NCBI RefSeq assembly: GCF_900141745.1
Contig: NZ_FSRM01000001.1
Location: 62,001-126,000, forward strand
Origin: Paraburkholderia phenazinium
GTDB taxonomy: Bacteria > Pseudomonadota > Gammaproteobacteria > Burkholderiales > Burkholderiaceae
Direction of reading: 5' to 3'
Length of the DNA: 64,000 bases
Numbering within the stretch: position 1 is the first letter of the stretch; every line of letters starts with the position of its first letter. The notes under the pieces were generated by a model, which was given only the letters and a program-made list of their open reading frames with translations, had not been told where the DNA came from and did no database searches. This document shows positions 12,115 to 20,691 of the stretch, piece by piece. A program made the position numbers and the translations under genes.

Positions 12115-12807
12115 ATGAAGAACGTCCCGCATACCGTCACCGACTCCGCCATTGCCACCATCCGCGAACGGATCGAGGGCGGCGTGTATCCGGTGGGAAG
12201 TTTGTTGCCCGCACAACGTCAGCTCTCCGAAGAACTGGCCATCAGCCGTGCTTCGCTGCGCGAGGCGCTCTCAACGCTCGAGGCGCTCGGCCTGTTGATG
12301 ATCCGTCCCGGCAAGGGCGTATATGTCGAGAGTTCGCAGGTGTCCTCAGCGAATCCATGGCGTTTCGCAGAACAGTCTTCCCTGCCGGATACGTATCAGA
12401 TGCGCTTTGCGCTCGAAGGCTTCGTTGCGCGCATGGCGGCGCTGGCGATCAGCGACACTGACCTCGCGTGGTTCGAGGAGAACATCGACGCGATGCACGG
12501 TGCTCTCGCCGGCAACGAACTCGATGAAGCCGCGCAACTGGATTTTGATTTTCATATGCGCATGGTCAGCATTGCCGGCAACGCCGCGATCGAGTCGATC
12601 CTGCGCAGCAGTTCGGACATCATGAAAGAGAGCCAGCGCATGCCGTTCTTCAAGCGCGAGCTGGTGCTTTCCACTTATCACGAGCATCGCCAGATTCTCG
12701 ATGCGCTCAAGACGCGCGATTCCGCCGCGGCCGGTAAAGCGATTGAGACGCACATTACTAATGCTGCCCAGCGTGCGGGCGTTTTCTTCCCGGTGCCGAA
12801 GGCATAG
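12115..12807 (+). CDS. FadR-subfamily GntR transcriptional regulator
   Basis: A 230-aa DNA-binding regulator. The N-terminal winged helix (~10-75) contains VGSLLPAQRQLSEELAISRA followed by LREALSTLEALGLLMIRPG. The C-terminal all-helical FCD ligand domain follows, with the metal/ligand-type histidines in DFDFHMRMVSIAGN and STYHEHRQILDAL. Start at ATG 12115, preceded by GAGG; an in-frame start at 12058 has no ribosome site. It is divergent from dctA-alc-allA and probably controls them through the palindrome at 11921-11937. The ligand is unknown. Confidence 0.88.
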   Translation: MKNVPHTVTDSAIATIRERIEGGVYPVGSLLPAQRQLSEELAISRASLREALSTLEALGLLMIRPGKGVYVESSQVSSANPWRFAEQSSLPDTYQMRFALEGFVARMAALAISDTDLAWFEENIDAMHGALAGNELDEAAQLDFDFHMRMVSIAGNAAIESILRSSSDIMKESQRMPFFKRELVLSTYHEHRQILDALKTRDSAAAGKAIETHITNAAQRAGVFFPVPKA

Positions 12808-12851
12808 CCCCGCCCGAGAGAGAAGGGTTGGCCGCTTAACCACACGCACAT

Positions 12852-12880
12852 AAAAAAGCCGCTCCTTAGAGCGGCTTTCT
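12852..12880. terminator. bidirectional intrinsic terminator between the GntR gene and gapA
   Basis: AAAGCCGCTC (12855-12864) pairs with GAGCGGCTTT (12869-12878) around a CTTA loop. Six T's follow on the minus strand and TTTCT on the plus strand. It serves the convergent regulator and gapA genes. Confidence 0.88.
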
Positions 12881-12932
12881 AATCTACTGCGCCTGAATTC
12901 AATCAGGCGCAGTGCAGCATCAGCGGTCGAGC

Positions 12933-13943
12933 TTACTTCGCGTTCGCGAGCGCCACAGCCGTATCCAGCATGCGGTTCGAGAAGCCCCACTCGTTGTCAT
13001 ACCAGCTCGACACCTTCACCAGACGGCCCGACACCTTGGTCAGCGTCGCGTCGAACGTCGACGAAGCCGGGTTGTGGTTGAAGTCGATCGACACCAGCGG
13101 CGCCTTGTTGTAGCCGAGGATGCCCTTCAGTTCGCCTTCCGACGCTTCCTTCATGATGGCATTGACTTCGTCCACCGTCGTATCGCGCTTGGCGATGAAC
13201 GACAGATCGACGATCGACACGTTGATGGTCGGGACGCGAATTGCGTAGCCGTCCAGCTTGCCGTTCAGTTCCGGCAGCACGAGGCCGACAGCCGATGCAG
13301 CACCCGTCTTCGTGGGGATCTGGCTGTGCGTGGCCGAGCGCGCGCGGCGCAGGTCTTCGTGATACACGTCAGTCAGAACCTGGTCGTTCGTGTACGCGTG
13401 GATCGTGGTCATCAGACCGTTTTCCAGACCGATCTTGTCGTTCAGCGGCTTCACCAGCGGCGCGAGGCAGTTGGTGGTGCACGATGCGTTGGAGATGACC
13501 GTGTCCGATGCCTTGAGCACCTTGTGGTTCACGCCGTAGACGATCGTTGCGTCGACATCCTTACCGCCCGGTGCCGAGATGATGACCTTCTTCGCGCCAC
13601 CCTTGATGTGCGCGCTGGCCTTTTCCTTGGTCGTGAAAAAGCCCGTGCATTCCATCACGACGTCGACGTTCAGCTCGCCCCACGGCAGTTCGGCCGGGTT
13701 ACGGTTAGCCAGCACGCGGATACGGTCGCCGTTGACGACGAGGTAATCGCCATCCACCGACACTTCGCCCGGGAACTTGCCGTGAGCCGTGTCGTATTGC
13801 GTCAGGTGGGCGTTGGTGTTGGCATCGCCCAGGTCGTTGATGGCGACGATCTGGATGTCGTGCTTCTTGCCGTTTTCATAGAAGGCGCGCAGCGTGTTGC
13901 GGCCGATCCGGCCGTAGCCGTTGATTGCGACGCGAATCGTCAT
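12933..13943 (-). CDS. gapA: glyceraldehyde-3-phosphate dehydrogenase, type I
   Basis: A 336-aa glycolytic enzyme that oxidises glyceraldehyde-3-phosphate with NAD+ to 1,3-bisphosphoglycerate. It begins [20 protein letters not shown] with the NAD fold. It carries the active-site motif [12 protein letters not shown] (nucleophilic Cys) and the C-terminal [15 protein letters not shown]. Full length. Encoded 103 bp downstream of the transketolase gene on the same strand, so both may be co-transcribed. Confidence 0.98.
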   Translation of the reverse strand: MTIRVAINGYGRIGRNTLRAFYENGKKHDIQIVAINDLGDANTNAHLTQYDTAHGKFPGEVSVDGDYLVVNGDRIRVLANRNPAELPWGELNVDVVMECTGFFTTKEKASAHIKGGAKKVIISAPGGKDVDATIVYGVNHKVLKASDTVISNASCTTNCLAPLVKPLNDKIGLENGLMTTIHAYTNDQVLTDVYHEDLRRARSATHSQIPTKTGAASAVGLVLPELNGKLDGYAIRVPTINVSIVDLSFIAKRDTTVDEVNAIMKEASEGELKGILGYNKAPLVSIDFNHNPASSTFDATLTKVSGRLVKVSSWYDNEWGFSNRMLDTAVALANAK

Positions 13944-14046
13944 GGTCTATCTCCTGATGGCTGAAAAAATACGTCCATGTTTGGCTCTGCCAGGCCGGTT
14001 CCCGCCAGGCGTGGGGTGCACGCATGCGGCGAGAACCGGACACTCA

Positions 14047-16068
14047 TCAGCCGAGTGCGGCTTTAGCCGTCGCTACGACGTTTTCGACGGTGAAGCCGAA
14101 ATGCTTGAACAGCACGCCAGCCGGGGCCGATTCGCCGAACGTGTCGATCCCGACCACGCCGCCTTCCAGACCCACGTACTTGCGCCAGAAATCCGTCACA
14201 CCCGCTTCGATCGCGACACGGCGTACGCCCGTAGGCAGCACGCGTTCGCGGTACTCGGCGTCCTGCTGGTCGAACACGGTGGTAGCCGGCATCGACACCA
14301 CGCGCGCTGCAATTCCTTCGCGCGCCAGCGGCTCAACCGCATTCAGCGCCAGTTCGACTTCAGAGCCAGTGGCGATCAGGATGATCTTGCGCGCAACGAT
14401 CTCGTCGTTCCAGTCGCGCAGCACGTAGCCGCCCTTGGCGACGTTGGCGATCTGCGCATCCGTGCGTTCCGAGAACAGCAGGTTCTGACGGCTAAAGATC
14501 AGCACCGACGGACCGTGGTGCTCAACCGCCTGAGTCCACGCCACCGCCGTTTCGACGGTGTCAGCCGGACGCCAGACTTGCAGATGCGGAATCAGACGCA
14601 GGCTCGCGACGTGTTCGATGGACTGGTGGGTCGGGCCGTCTTCGCCGAGGCCGATCGAATCGTGCGTGAACACGAAGATCGACGGCGCCTTCATCAGCGC
14701 GGCGACGCGCAGCGCGTTGCGGCTGTAGTCGGAGAACGTCAGGAACGTGCCGCCGAATGCCTTGAAGCCGCCGTGCACCGCGATGCCGTTGATGGCGGCG
14801 CTCATGCCGAATTCGCGCACGCCGTAGTTAACGTAGTTACCGGCTGCGTGGCCTTCCGCGTTGACGCGCACCGGCTTGGCCGCCTTCCAGTTGGTGAGGT
14901 TCGAACCGGTCAGGTCGGCCGAGCCGCCGAGCAGTTCAGGCAATGCTGTCGACAGGCCTTCAATGGTCTGCTGCGATGCCTTACGCGTGGCGATGGTTTC
15001 CGCGCGCTCGTTCGCACCGGCGATGATGGCCTGAGCCTTCTGCGCCCAATCGGCCGGCAGTTGCTTGGCCATACGGCGCGTGAATTCCGCCGCTTCCTGC
15101 GGATACTTGGCCTGATAGGCGGCAAACGCCTTGTTCCACTCGCCTTCGTTTTGCGCGCCGGCTTCCTTCGCATCCCACGCCGCGTAGACTTCCGCCGGGA
15201 TCTCGAACGGCGCCCACTTCCAGCCGAGCTTCTCACGCGCGCCCGCGATTTCCTTCTCGCCGAGCGGCGCGCCGTGCGAATCGTGGCTACCGGCTTTGGT
15301 CGGTGCGCCTTCGCCGATCACCGTCTTGCAGCAGATCAGCGTGGGCTTGTCCGACAGTTTGGCTTTCTTGATGGCCGCATCCACCGCTTCGACGTCGTGA
15401 CCAATCACGTTCGGCACCACGTTCCAGCCGTACGCTTCGAAGCGCTTCGGCGTGTCGTCGTGGAACCAGTTCACCACTTCACCATCGATCGAAATGCCGT
15501 TGTCGTCGTAGAACGCGATCAGCTTGTTCAGCTTCAACACGCCCGCGAGCGAGCAGGCTTCGTGCGAGATGCCTTCCATCAGGCAGCCGTCGCCGACGAA
15601 CACGTACGTGTGGTGATCGACGATCTTCGCGTCCGGCTTGTTGAATTCCGTAGCGAGCAGCGACTCGGCGAGCGCCATGCCAACTGCATTGGCCAGACCC
15701 TGGCCGAGCGGGCCGGTGGTCGTTTCGACGCCCGGCGTCATGCCGTATTCCGGGTGGCCCGGCGTCTTCGAATGCATCTGACGGAAGTTCTTCAGTTCAC
15801 CGATCGGCAGGTCGTAGCCGGTCAGATGCAGCAGCGAATACAGCAGCATCGAGCCGTGACCGTTCGACAGCACGAAGCGGTCGCGATCAGCCCACTGCGG
15901 ATTCTTGGGGTTGTGGCGCAGATGGCGCGACCACAGCGCAACGCCGATCTCGGCCATGCCCATCGGCATGCCGGGGTGACCGGAGTTCGCTTGCTGAACT
16001 GCATCCATAGCCAGCGCGCGGATCGCATTGGCCATCAGGGAGGTAGGGGCGGGAGACGAGGTCGTCAT
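14047..16068 (-). CDS. tkt: transketolase
   Basis: A 673-aa thiamine-diphosphate enzyme of the pentose phosphate pathway, moving two-carbon ketol units between sugar phosphates. Start [20 protein letters not shown] at the ATG 16066-16068; an open frame extends to 16194 but lacks transketolase similarity. Visible: [15 protein letters not shown] near the N-terminus, the TDP-binding GDGCLMEG...N motif, and the pyrimidine-domain segment [15 protein letters not shown]. Divergent from speE. Confidence 0.97.
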   Translation of the reverse strand: MTTSSPAPTSLMANAIRALAMDAVQQANSGHPGMPMGMAEIGVALWSRHLRHNPKNPQWADRDRFVLSNGHGSMLLYSLLHLTGYDLPIGELKNFRQMHSKTPGHPEYGMTPGVETTTGPLGQGLANAVGMALAESLLATEFNKPDAKIVDHHTYVFVGDGCLMEGISHEACSLAGVLKLNKLIAFYDDNGISIDGEVVNWFHDDTPKRFEAYGWNVVPNVIGHDVEAVDAAIKKAKLSDKPTLICCKTVIGEGAPTKAGSHDSHGAPLGEKEIAGAREKLGWKWAPFEIPAEVYAAWDAKEAGAQNEGEWNKAFAAYQAKYPQEAAEFTRRMAKQLPADWAQKAQAIIAGANERAETIATRKASQQTIEGLSTALPELLGGSADLTGSNLTNWKAAKPVRVNAEGHAAGNYVNYGVREFGMSAAINGIAVHGGFKAFGGTFLTFSDYSRNALRVAALMKAPSIFVFTHDSIGLGEDGPTHQSIEHVASLRLIPHLQVWRPADTVETAVAWTQAVEHHGPSVLIFSRQNLLFSERTDAQIANVAKGGYVLRDWNDEIVARKIILIATGSEVELALNAVEPLAREGIAARVVSMPATTVFDQQDAEYRERVLPTGVRRVAIEAGVTDFWRKYVGLEGGVVGIDTFGESAPAGVLFKHFGFTVENVVATAKAALG

Positions 16069-16305
16069 GTCGAGTTCCGGAGAACGAGTCCAAAAAGCGG
16101 GGCGCGGGCGGCGGGTCCGGAAGCTCGGCGGCCAGTCTGCTACGGCGCACGGTGCGGCGCCTGGAGACGCGATACGGGCAGAGCAAACGGACAAGGCTGC
16201 AAAGCGTCACATTCTAACAGATGGTTGTGGCCTTTCCGGCTGCAAACCGCATGGGACGGCGGGTTTAGATTGGGGCCGGACGCCAGTTCACCCCATCTTC
16301 GACTC

Positions 16306-16311
16306 TATAAT
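16306..16311 (+). promoter_or_regulatory. candidate -10 box for speE
   Basis: A perfect TATAAT hexamer lies 45 bp upstream of the speE GTG in the tkt-speE divergent region. No good -35 match is seen at 16-18 bp, so an activator or extended element may be needed. Confidence 0.4.
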
Positions 16312-16355
16312 CCGAGCATCGCCAACTCGCCGCGCCCGTCCGCGCCCCGTTCACC

Positions 16356-17225
16356 GTGAGCGTCCCGCTACTTTTCCAGCCGACCCCTTACGTCCTGTAC
16401 GGCTTCCCCAACTCGCGACGCCTCGCGAGTGTCGCCTCGCCTCATCAGCAGATCGAGGTCTGGGACACGCCGCAACTCGGGCGGTTTTTCACGCTCGACG
16501 GCCGCCCGATGACTTCCGTCGGCGACGAGTTCATCTATCACGAATGCATGGTGCATCCGAACGCGCTGGCCCATCCGGCGCCGCGCGCGGCCCTGGTGCT
16601 GGGCGGTGGCGACGGTGGAGCGGCGCGGCAACTGCTGCGGCATCCGAGCATTACGCGAATCGTCGTAGCCGAACTCGACGCGGAAGTCGTGCGCCTCACA
16701 CGTGAGTATCTGCCTCAGGTTCACGACGGCGCGTTCGACGATCCGCGTGTGGAACTGGTAATAGGAGACGCCGCCGAATTCGTCGCGACCTGCGAAGAAC
16801 GATTCGACCTGGTCGTATTCGACCTGACTCCACCCGACTCTCCGGCCGCGGTCCTGTACACCCAGGCGTTCTATGCACAGCTCAAACGCGTGATGAACCC
16901 GAACGCAGCCTTGTCGATGCATCTCGGCGCGCCGTATTTCCAGGCCACGCGTGCTGCGAAGCTTTTAGACGGGCTGAACGAAGCCTTCACTGTGGTCCGC
17001 ACCATGGGCGCATACGTGCCGCTGCACGGCTCGCTCTGGATGATGGCCACCGCCAGCGATTCGCTCGACCCCGCCGCCCTGACTCCGGCCGAACTCGCCA
17101 GACGCCTTGCCGCCCGGCAGATTTCCGGGCTCGGCTGGTACGACGAGCACGCCCATGCCGGACTCTTCTCCGCATCTCGCGCAGTGCGCGATAAACTAAG
17201 TCAATTCTTAAAGCCAGTAAGGTAA
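16356..17225 (+). CDS. speE: polyamine aminopropyltransferase (spermidine synthase family)
   Basis: A 289-aa class I methyltransferase-fold enzyme predicted to transfer an aminopropyl group from decarboxylated SAM to putrescine. Starts at GTG 16356 (MSVPLLFQPTPYVLYGFPNS). Visible: DEFIYHECMVHPNAL, the nucleotide-binding motif VLGGGDGGAARQLLRH, the acidic ribose-binding stretch VVAELDAEVV, and FDLTPPDSP, which holds the catalytic aspartate of the family's D-x-T-x-P region. The usual second Asp position in that loop is Pro here, so substrate choice is less certain. Confidence 0.85.
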   Translation: MSVPLLFQPTPYVLYGFPNSRRLASVASPHQQIEVWDTPQLGRFFTLDGRPMTSVGDEFIYHECMVHPNALAHPAPRAALVLGGGDGGAARQLLRHPSITRIVVAELDAEVVRLTREYLPQVHDGAFDDPRVELVIGDAAEFVATCEERFDLVVFDLTPPDSPAAVLYTQAFYAQLKRVMNPNAALSMHLGAPYFQATRAAKLLDGLNEAFTVVRTMGAYVPLHGSLWMMATASDSLDPAALTPAELARRLAARQISGLGWYDEHAHAGLFSASRAVRDKLSQFLKPVR

Positions 17226-17330
17226 CGCAGCGGCAGAATGTGCGGTTTGGTCGGCGCGGAGGTCTCATGCGCCGGCCACCTGGCTCTGCTGCTCGTGCCC
17301 CGCTGACCATAGCTAGATCCGGAGAACTCC

Positions 17331-17744
17331 ATGACCGCCTCCCGCCCAGCCGGTGTGCCCTGGTTGACCCCCTATCTGACGGTACGGGACGCACGTGCCG
17401 CCATTGCATTCTTCGAAGCCGCCTTTGGCTTCGAGGTACGCGACAGCGTCCAGGACGACGGGATCGTCATGCATGTCGAAATGGTCTATCAAGGCCAGTT
17501 GATTGTGATGTTCGCGCCGGAAGGCGCGTTCGGCTCGACAGCGAAGACTCCCAAAAGCGCGGGCGCAATTGCACCGCAATCGTTCTATGTTTATGTCGAC
17601 GATGTCGACGCGGTTTATGCGCGAGCGCTGGCGGCTGGCGCGAAATCGTTGAGCGAGCCGCAAGATCAGTTCTGGGGTGACCGTTTTGCACAGGTCGAAG
17701 ACCTGGACGGCTACCGATGGGCGCTCGCTCGCCACCTTTCGTGA
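17331..17744 (+). CDS. VOC (glyoxalase/bleomycin-resistance/PhnB-like) family protein
   Basis: A 137-aa vicinal-oxygen-chelate protein with the paired beta-alpha-beta-beta-beta modules of this superfamily: VPWLTPYLTVRDARAAIAFF in the first half, and YVYVDDVDAVYARALAAG plus FWGDRFAQVEDLDGYRWAL in the second. It is closest in look to PhnB-like proteins of unknown substrate. Lies between speE and rsmE on the same strand, five bases before an early rsmE start codon, so probably co-transcribed with rsmE. Confidence 0.8.
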   Translation: MTASRPAGVPWLTPYLTVRDARAAIAFFEAAFGFEVRDSVQDDGIVMHVEMVYQGQLIVMFAPEGAFGSTAKTPKSAGAIAPQSFYVYVDDVDAVYARALAAGAKSLSEPQDQFWGDRFAQVEDLDGYRWALARHLS

Positions 17745-17763
17745 ACTAATGAGTATTTTCCTG

Positions 17764-18504
17764 ATGCCTCGCTTCTTCGTCGGTACGTCACTCAAGCCCG
17801 ACGACATCATGCAGCTTCCCGATGACGTCACACGGCACATCCTGGTCCTGCGTCTGCAACCGGGTGATTCGATCGTGCTTTTCAACGGCGACGGCGGCGA
17901 GTACAGCGCTGAACTGATCGAAGTAGAACGCCGTTCGGCCACCGTCAAGATTCGGGAATTCCGCGAAATCGAGGTGGAACCGCCCTATCACCTGACCCTC
18001 GCGCAAGGCATCGCCGGTGGGGACAAGATGGACTGGCTGATCGAGAAGGCCGTCGAACTCGGCGCGTCCAGTTTCGTGCCGCTCACCACGACGCGCAGCG
18101 TGGTGCGCCTGTCCGGCGAACGCGCACAGCGGCGTCACGTGCACTGGCAAGGCATCGTGCGCGCGGCGTGCGAACAGTGCGGACGCAATCGCCTGCCTGA
18201 AGTCGCACCGGTACGTGAAATCGCGACATGGCTGGGCGCGCTGCCGCGTGCCACTGAAGAAGGCGAGTTGCGCCTGCTGTTGTCGCCGCGGGCAAGCATC
18301 AGCTTCAACGCATTGCCGGTCGAACCGCCGCGCGGGCGCGTCATGTTGCTAATCGGACCGGAAGGCGGATTTTCGGCTGCAGAAGAAGCGGCAGCGACGA
18401 GCCATGGCTTTACCGCTGTGGGGCTAGGACCGCGCGTGTTGCGCACGGAAACAGCTGGGATCGCCGTGCTGGCCGCGCTGGCTGCACGCTGGGGTGGCTG
18501 GTAA
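17764..18504 (+). CDS. rsmE: 16S rRNA (uracil(1498)-N(3))-methyltransferase
   Basis: A 246-aa SPOUT-fold methyltransferase that methylates U1498 of 16S rRNA. Start MPRFFVGTSLKPDD at ATG 17764; an ATG at 17749 adding MSIFL is also possible and neither has a clear ribosome site. Signatures: DVTRHILVLRLQPGD, KMDWLIEKAVELGASSFVPLTT, and the knot region LLIGPEGGFSAAEEAAA with LGPRVLRTETA. The gene is intact, but its natural terminator downstream has been split by a mobile element. Confidence 0.94.
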   Translation: MPRFFVGTSLKPDDIMQLPDDVTRHILVLRLQPGDSIVLFNGDGGEYSAELIEVERRSATVKIREFREIEVEPPYHLTLAQGIAGGDKMDWLIEKAVELGASSFVPLTTTRSVVRLSGERAQRRHVHWQGIVRAACEQCGRNRLPEVAPVREIATWLGALPRATEEGELRLLLSPRASISFNALPVEPPRGRVMLLIGPEGGFSAAEEAAATSHGFTAVGLGPRVLRTETAGIAVLAALAARWGGW

Positions 18505-18533
18505 TCTGATCAGTATGTCGAACTGACCCGATC

Positions 18534-18555
18534 CAAAGCAAAGGCCCGCCAATTG
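18534..18555 (+). repeat. left half of the split terminator (attL side; 22-bp inverted repeat)
   Basis: Starts CAAAGCAAAGGCCCGCC and ends CAATTG. It is the exact reverse complement of 24157-24178. The last seven bases CCAATTG (18549-18555) also occur in direct orientation at 24156-24162, so this is both an arm of the old rsmE terminator and the left junction of the integrated element. Confidence 0.85.
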
Positions 18556-18623
18556 TTCTTCCCCCCAACCAAAGATACATAGTTGTGGGTTTAAGGAACA
18601 GAGGATAGCTGGAAACTCATCTC

Positions 18624-18650
18624 ACACCCCTCTCGAAGGGGTGTTTTCTT
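18624..18650 (+). terminator. element-borne terminator at the left end
   Basis: ACACCCCT (18624-18631) pairs with AGGGGTGT (18637-18644) around CTCGA, followed by TTTTCTT. It reads rightward, so it would stop rsmE transcription entering the element now that the native terminator is broken. Confidence 0.85.
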
Positions 18651-18707
18651 GTCCTTCAGTTTTGAAGTTACCCCCTAATGTGACATCGTATGTATCGGTC
18701 CGCAGTC

Positions 18708-18741
18708 GAGTAGCCGTCTTTCTTTGAAAGACGAGTAGCCG
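18708..18741. repeat. direct repeat GAGTAGCCG x2 with an internal hairpin
   Basis: GAGTAGCCG occurs at 18708-18716 and 18733-18741. Between them GTCTTTC and GAAAGAC can pair. The pair lies 30 bp upstream of the likely -35 box of the recombinase operon and could be a regulator site. Confidence 0.55.
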
Positions 18742-18770
18742 CTTTTTGAGCGACCTCAGGACCGCATCTG

Positions 18771-18800
18771 TTTACAAATTGATGTGTCGAGACGTATTAT
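18771..18800 (+). promoter_or_regulatory. promoter of the element's recombinase operon
   Basis: TTTACA (18771-18776), an 18-bp spacer and TATTAT (18795-18800) make a good sigma-70-type promoter. The implied leader is about 175 nt before the first start codon and contains two copies of CCGGGCGA separated by 9 bases, each able to pair with an upstream CGCCCG. Confidence 0.6.
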
Positions 18801-18982
18801 TCTTACCGGCCGTTGAGTTGAGGGTAAATCTACACTGTTCGAGCTCCTCCGGAGTACGGTGAAGAGGCCCTGTAGTCGCGACACCTCGGCCATGTTGTAA
18901 CCGTCTGCCTTGCGCCCGAAAATCGAACCCGGGCGACTCACAAGCCGGGCGAATTTCTTTCGTCTCATCGAGGAGATTCGCT

Positions 18983-19282
18983 TTGGCTCGTCTTGCTTCT
19001 GAAGAACTCGTCCGTTTACGCCAGGTTAAGGCGGTCATTGCGCTTGTTGCGCTGACTGACTATGCGAAGCGCGACATCACGTTCGTCCCCACGAAATCCG
19101 AAGGCACCGAGCGCTGGCACGTGGCCGTCGGCGCCTCTCACTTTGAACTTTTACTCAACGGCTCCAAGTTCTTTGATACGCGGGCCAAGACGGGTGGTGG
19201 AGGCGCCATTGACCTAGCTATTCACCTCTATCATCTTAGCTTCAACGACGCAATCGGGCTGCTCCGGAAGCGGAGCGTCTGA
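18983..19282 (+). CDS. small primase/DUF3991-like protein, first gene of the mobile operon (TTG start)
   Basis: A 99-aa protein starting at TTG 18983; AGGAG at 18971-18975 with a 7-base gap makes this start convincing. The second half, KFFDTRAKTGGGGAIDLAIH followed by SFNDAIGLL, resembles the GGGxIDL...F.eAv..L segment of CHC2/DUF3991 primase-like modules, but the protein has no cysteine, so a CHC2 zinc site is absent. Its TGA shares its A with the ATG of the next gene (TGATG), so translation is coupled to the first recombinase. Function unknown; DNA binding or replication help during mobilisation is a guess. Confidence 0.7.
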   Translation: MARLASEELVRLRQVKAVIALVALTDYAKRDITFVPTKSEGTERWHVAVGASHFELLLNGSKFFDTRAKTGGGGAIDLAIHLYHLSFNDAIGLLRKRSV

Positions 19283-20682
19283 TGTTCATTTCCGTACGAA
19301 GCAAAGTAATCTCCGACACGACCGGCGTCCACACAGAAATACCTGCGTTGTTGACGCCCGCGGGCGTGCTCGAACCGTTGCTCGACTACTGCCTGTCCCG
19401 TGCCCATGACCGTAGCTTGGCATGGATGGCGAAGGTTATACGGTCAGTGCGGATGTTCCTCGAATACCTGCAGAGCAATCCGGCCGAACGAGACACCTAT
19501 CGCCTGTTCCAGAACTTTGCTCAGCGACTTTACACGGGCTCCTTCGACCGGGAGACGGGGCTGGACCCGAGTGGTTTGTGTTGGTCACCGCGCTCGCCGC
19601 AGGATGCGTCTCACATCGTTACTTACCTGACCGACTTCTTCGACTGGCTGGGCGAGATGCGGCCGGAAGCAGCCAAGGTAAATCCGCGCTATGCCGGTGG
19701 CGCCTTCGACCGCTTAACCGATGAACTGGCTTATCAGTATCGACGAAGCAAAGCCTTCCTCGGGCACACATGGGCGACGAACGCAACGCCTGCGGCGACC
19801 GGGACCCGGATTCGCGCACAGCGCCTCCCTAAGGTCGATAAAGGCGAACCGCCAGCATTTCCGGAAGAACGATTTGAAGAGTTGCTGGTCAATGGCTTCA
19901 ACACAGCGGGTCGCTACGACTATCGGGGCATGCTTATCACGCTCCTACTTCACGGCGCGGGCTTCCGCGAATCGGAACCCTTCCACCTGTACATTCCGGA
20001 CGTCTTTCCGGACCCTGCCAACCCTCACCAAGCTAAGGTTCTCATCCACCATCCGGCCCACGGTGGAGCGCCGTCCGATTGGCGTGACGAGCGGGGACAA
20101 CGGCGCAAAGGGAATCGGGCAGATTATCTCGCCCATGAGTACGGCCTAGTGCCCCGCACGGAACTGATGGACTCTCGCCAAGCTGGATGGAAAGGTGGCA
20201 TGCACGATGCAGCGTATTACAAGCAGGCGTACTGGTTCGTGCCCGAATACGGCAAGTGGTTCCTGCAACTGTGGCAACTCTACCTCAAACAGGTCGTACG
20301 CATAGAGCGTAGCCATCCGTTCGCGTTTATCAACTTGAAACGCGGGCCAATTGGGGCGATGTATACGCTCGCGCAGTACAACAAGGCACACGCGGCTGCG
20401 TGCAAACGCATCGGCCTTACAGTCAGCAAGGCGCTCGGGACGACCCCGCACGGCCATCGCCACGCCTATGGGCGGCGCCTGAAGAACGCCGGCGTCGACA
20501 AGCAGTTCATCCGCCGCTTTATGCACCACGCCTCCCTAGAGAGCCAAGAGGTCTATACGCAGGCAACTACCAAAGAAGCCCTGGCCGCCCTTGAAGCAGG
20601 TGTACGGCGGTTGCGGGATAAGCACAGCAGCGCGCCTGCATCGTTCGTTCTCAAGCTTCCCTCCATCAACTTCGACGACTAA
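19282..20682 (+). CDS. gmtY: tyrosine recombinase, GmtY-like
   Basis: A 466-aa site-specific recombinase. The N-terminal part (~25-130) looks like a SAM-like core-binding domain (VLEPLLDYCLSRAHDRSLAW). The catalytic domain (~195-435) has Arg229 in HGAGFRESEPF, the H-x-x-R box His390/Arg393 in TTPHGHRHAYG, His416 in FMHHASLES and the nucleophile Tyr425 in EVYTQ, nine residues after that His as in active enzymes. The Lys of the beta-turn may be in QAKVLIHHP. All catalytic residues are present, so it is probably active. Coupled to the small gene upstream and 9 bp before the large recombinase gene. Confidence 0.85.
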   Translation: MFISVRSKVISDTTGVHTEIPALLTPAGVLEPLLDYCLSRAHDRSLAWMAKVIRSVRMFLEYLQSNPAERDTYRLFQNFAQRLYTGSFDRETGLDPSGLCWSPRSPQDASHIVTYLTDFFDWLGEMRPEAAKVNPRYAGGAFDRLTDELAYQYRRSKAFLGHTWATNATPAATGTRIRAQRLPKVDKGEPPAFPEERFEELLVNGFNTAGRYDYRGMLITLLLHGAGFRESEPFHLYIPDVFPDPANPHQAKVLIHHPAHGGAPSDWRDERGQRRKGNRADYLAHEYGLVPRTELMDSRQAGWKGGMHDAAYYKQAYWFVPEYGKWFLQLWQLYLKQVVRIERSHPFAFINLKRGPIGAMYTLAQYNKAHAAACKRIGLTVSKALGTTPHGHRHAYGRRLKNAGVDKQFIRRFMHHASLESQEVYTQATTKEALAALEAGVRRLRDKHSSAPASFVLKLPSINFDD

Positions 20683-20691
20683 GAAAACAAT

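Noticed and set aside
13921..16359. 812-codon plus-strand frame opposite tkt
   Set aside because: Shadow of transketolase; no recognisable domains.
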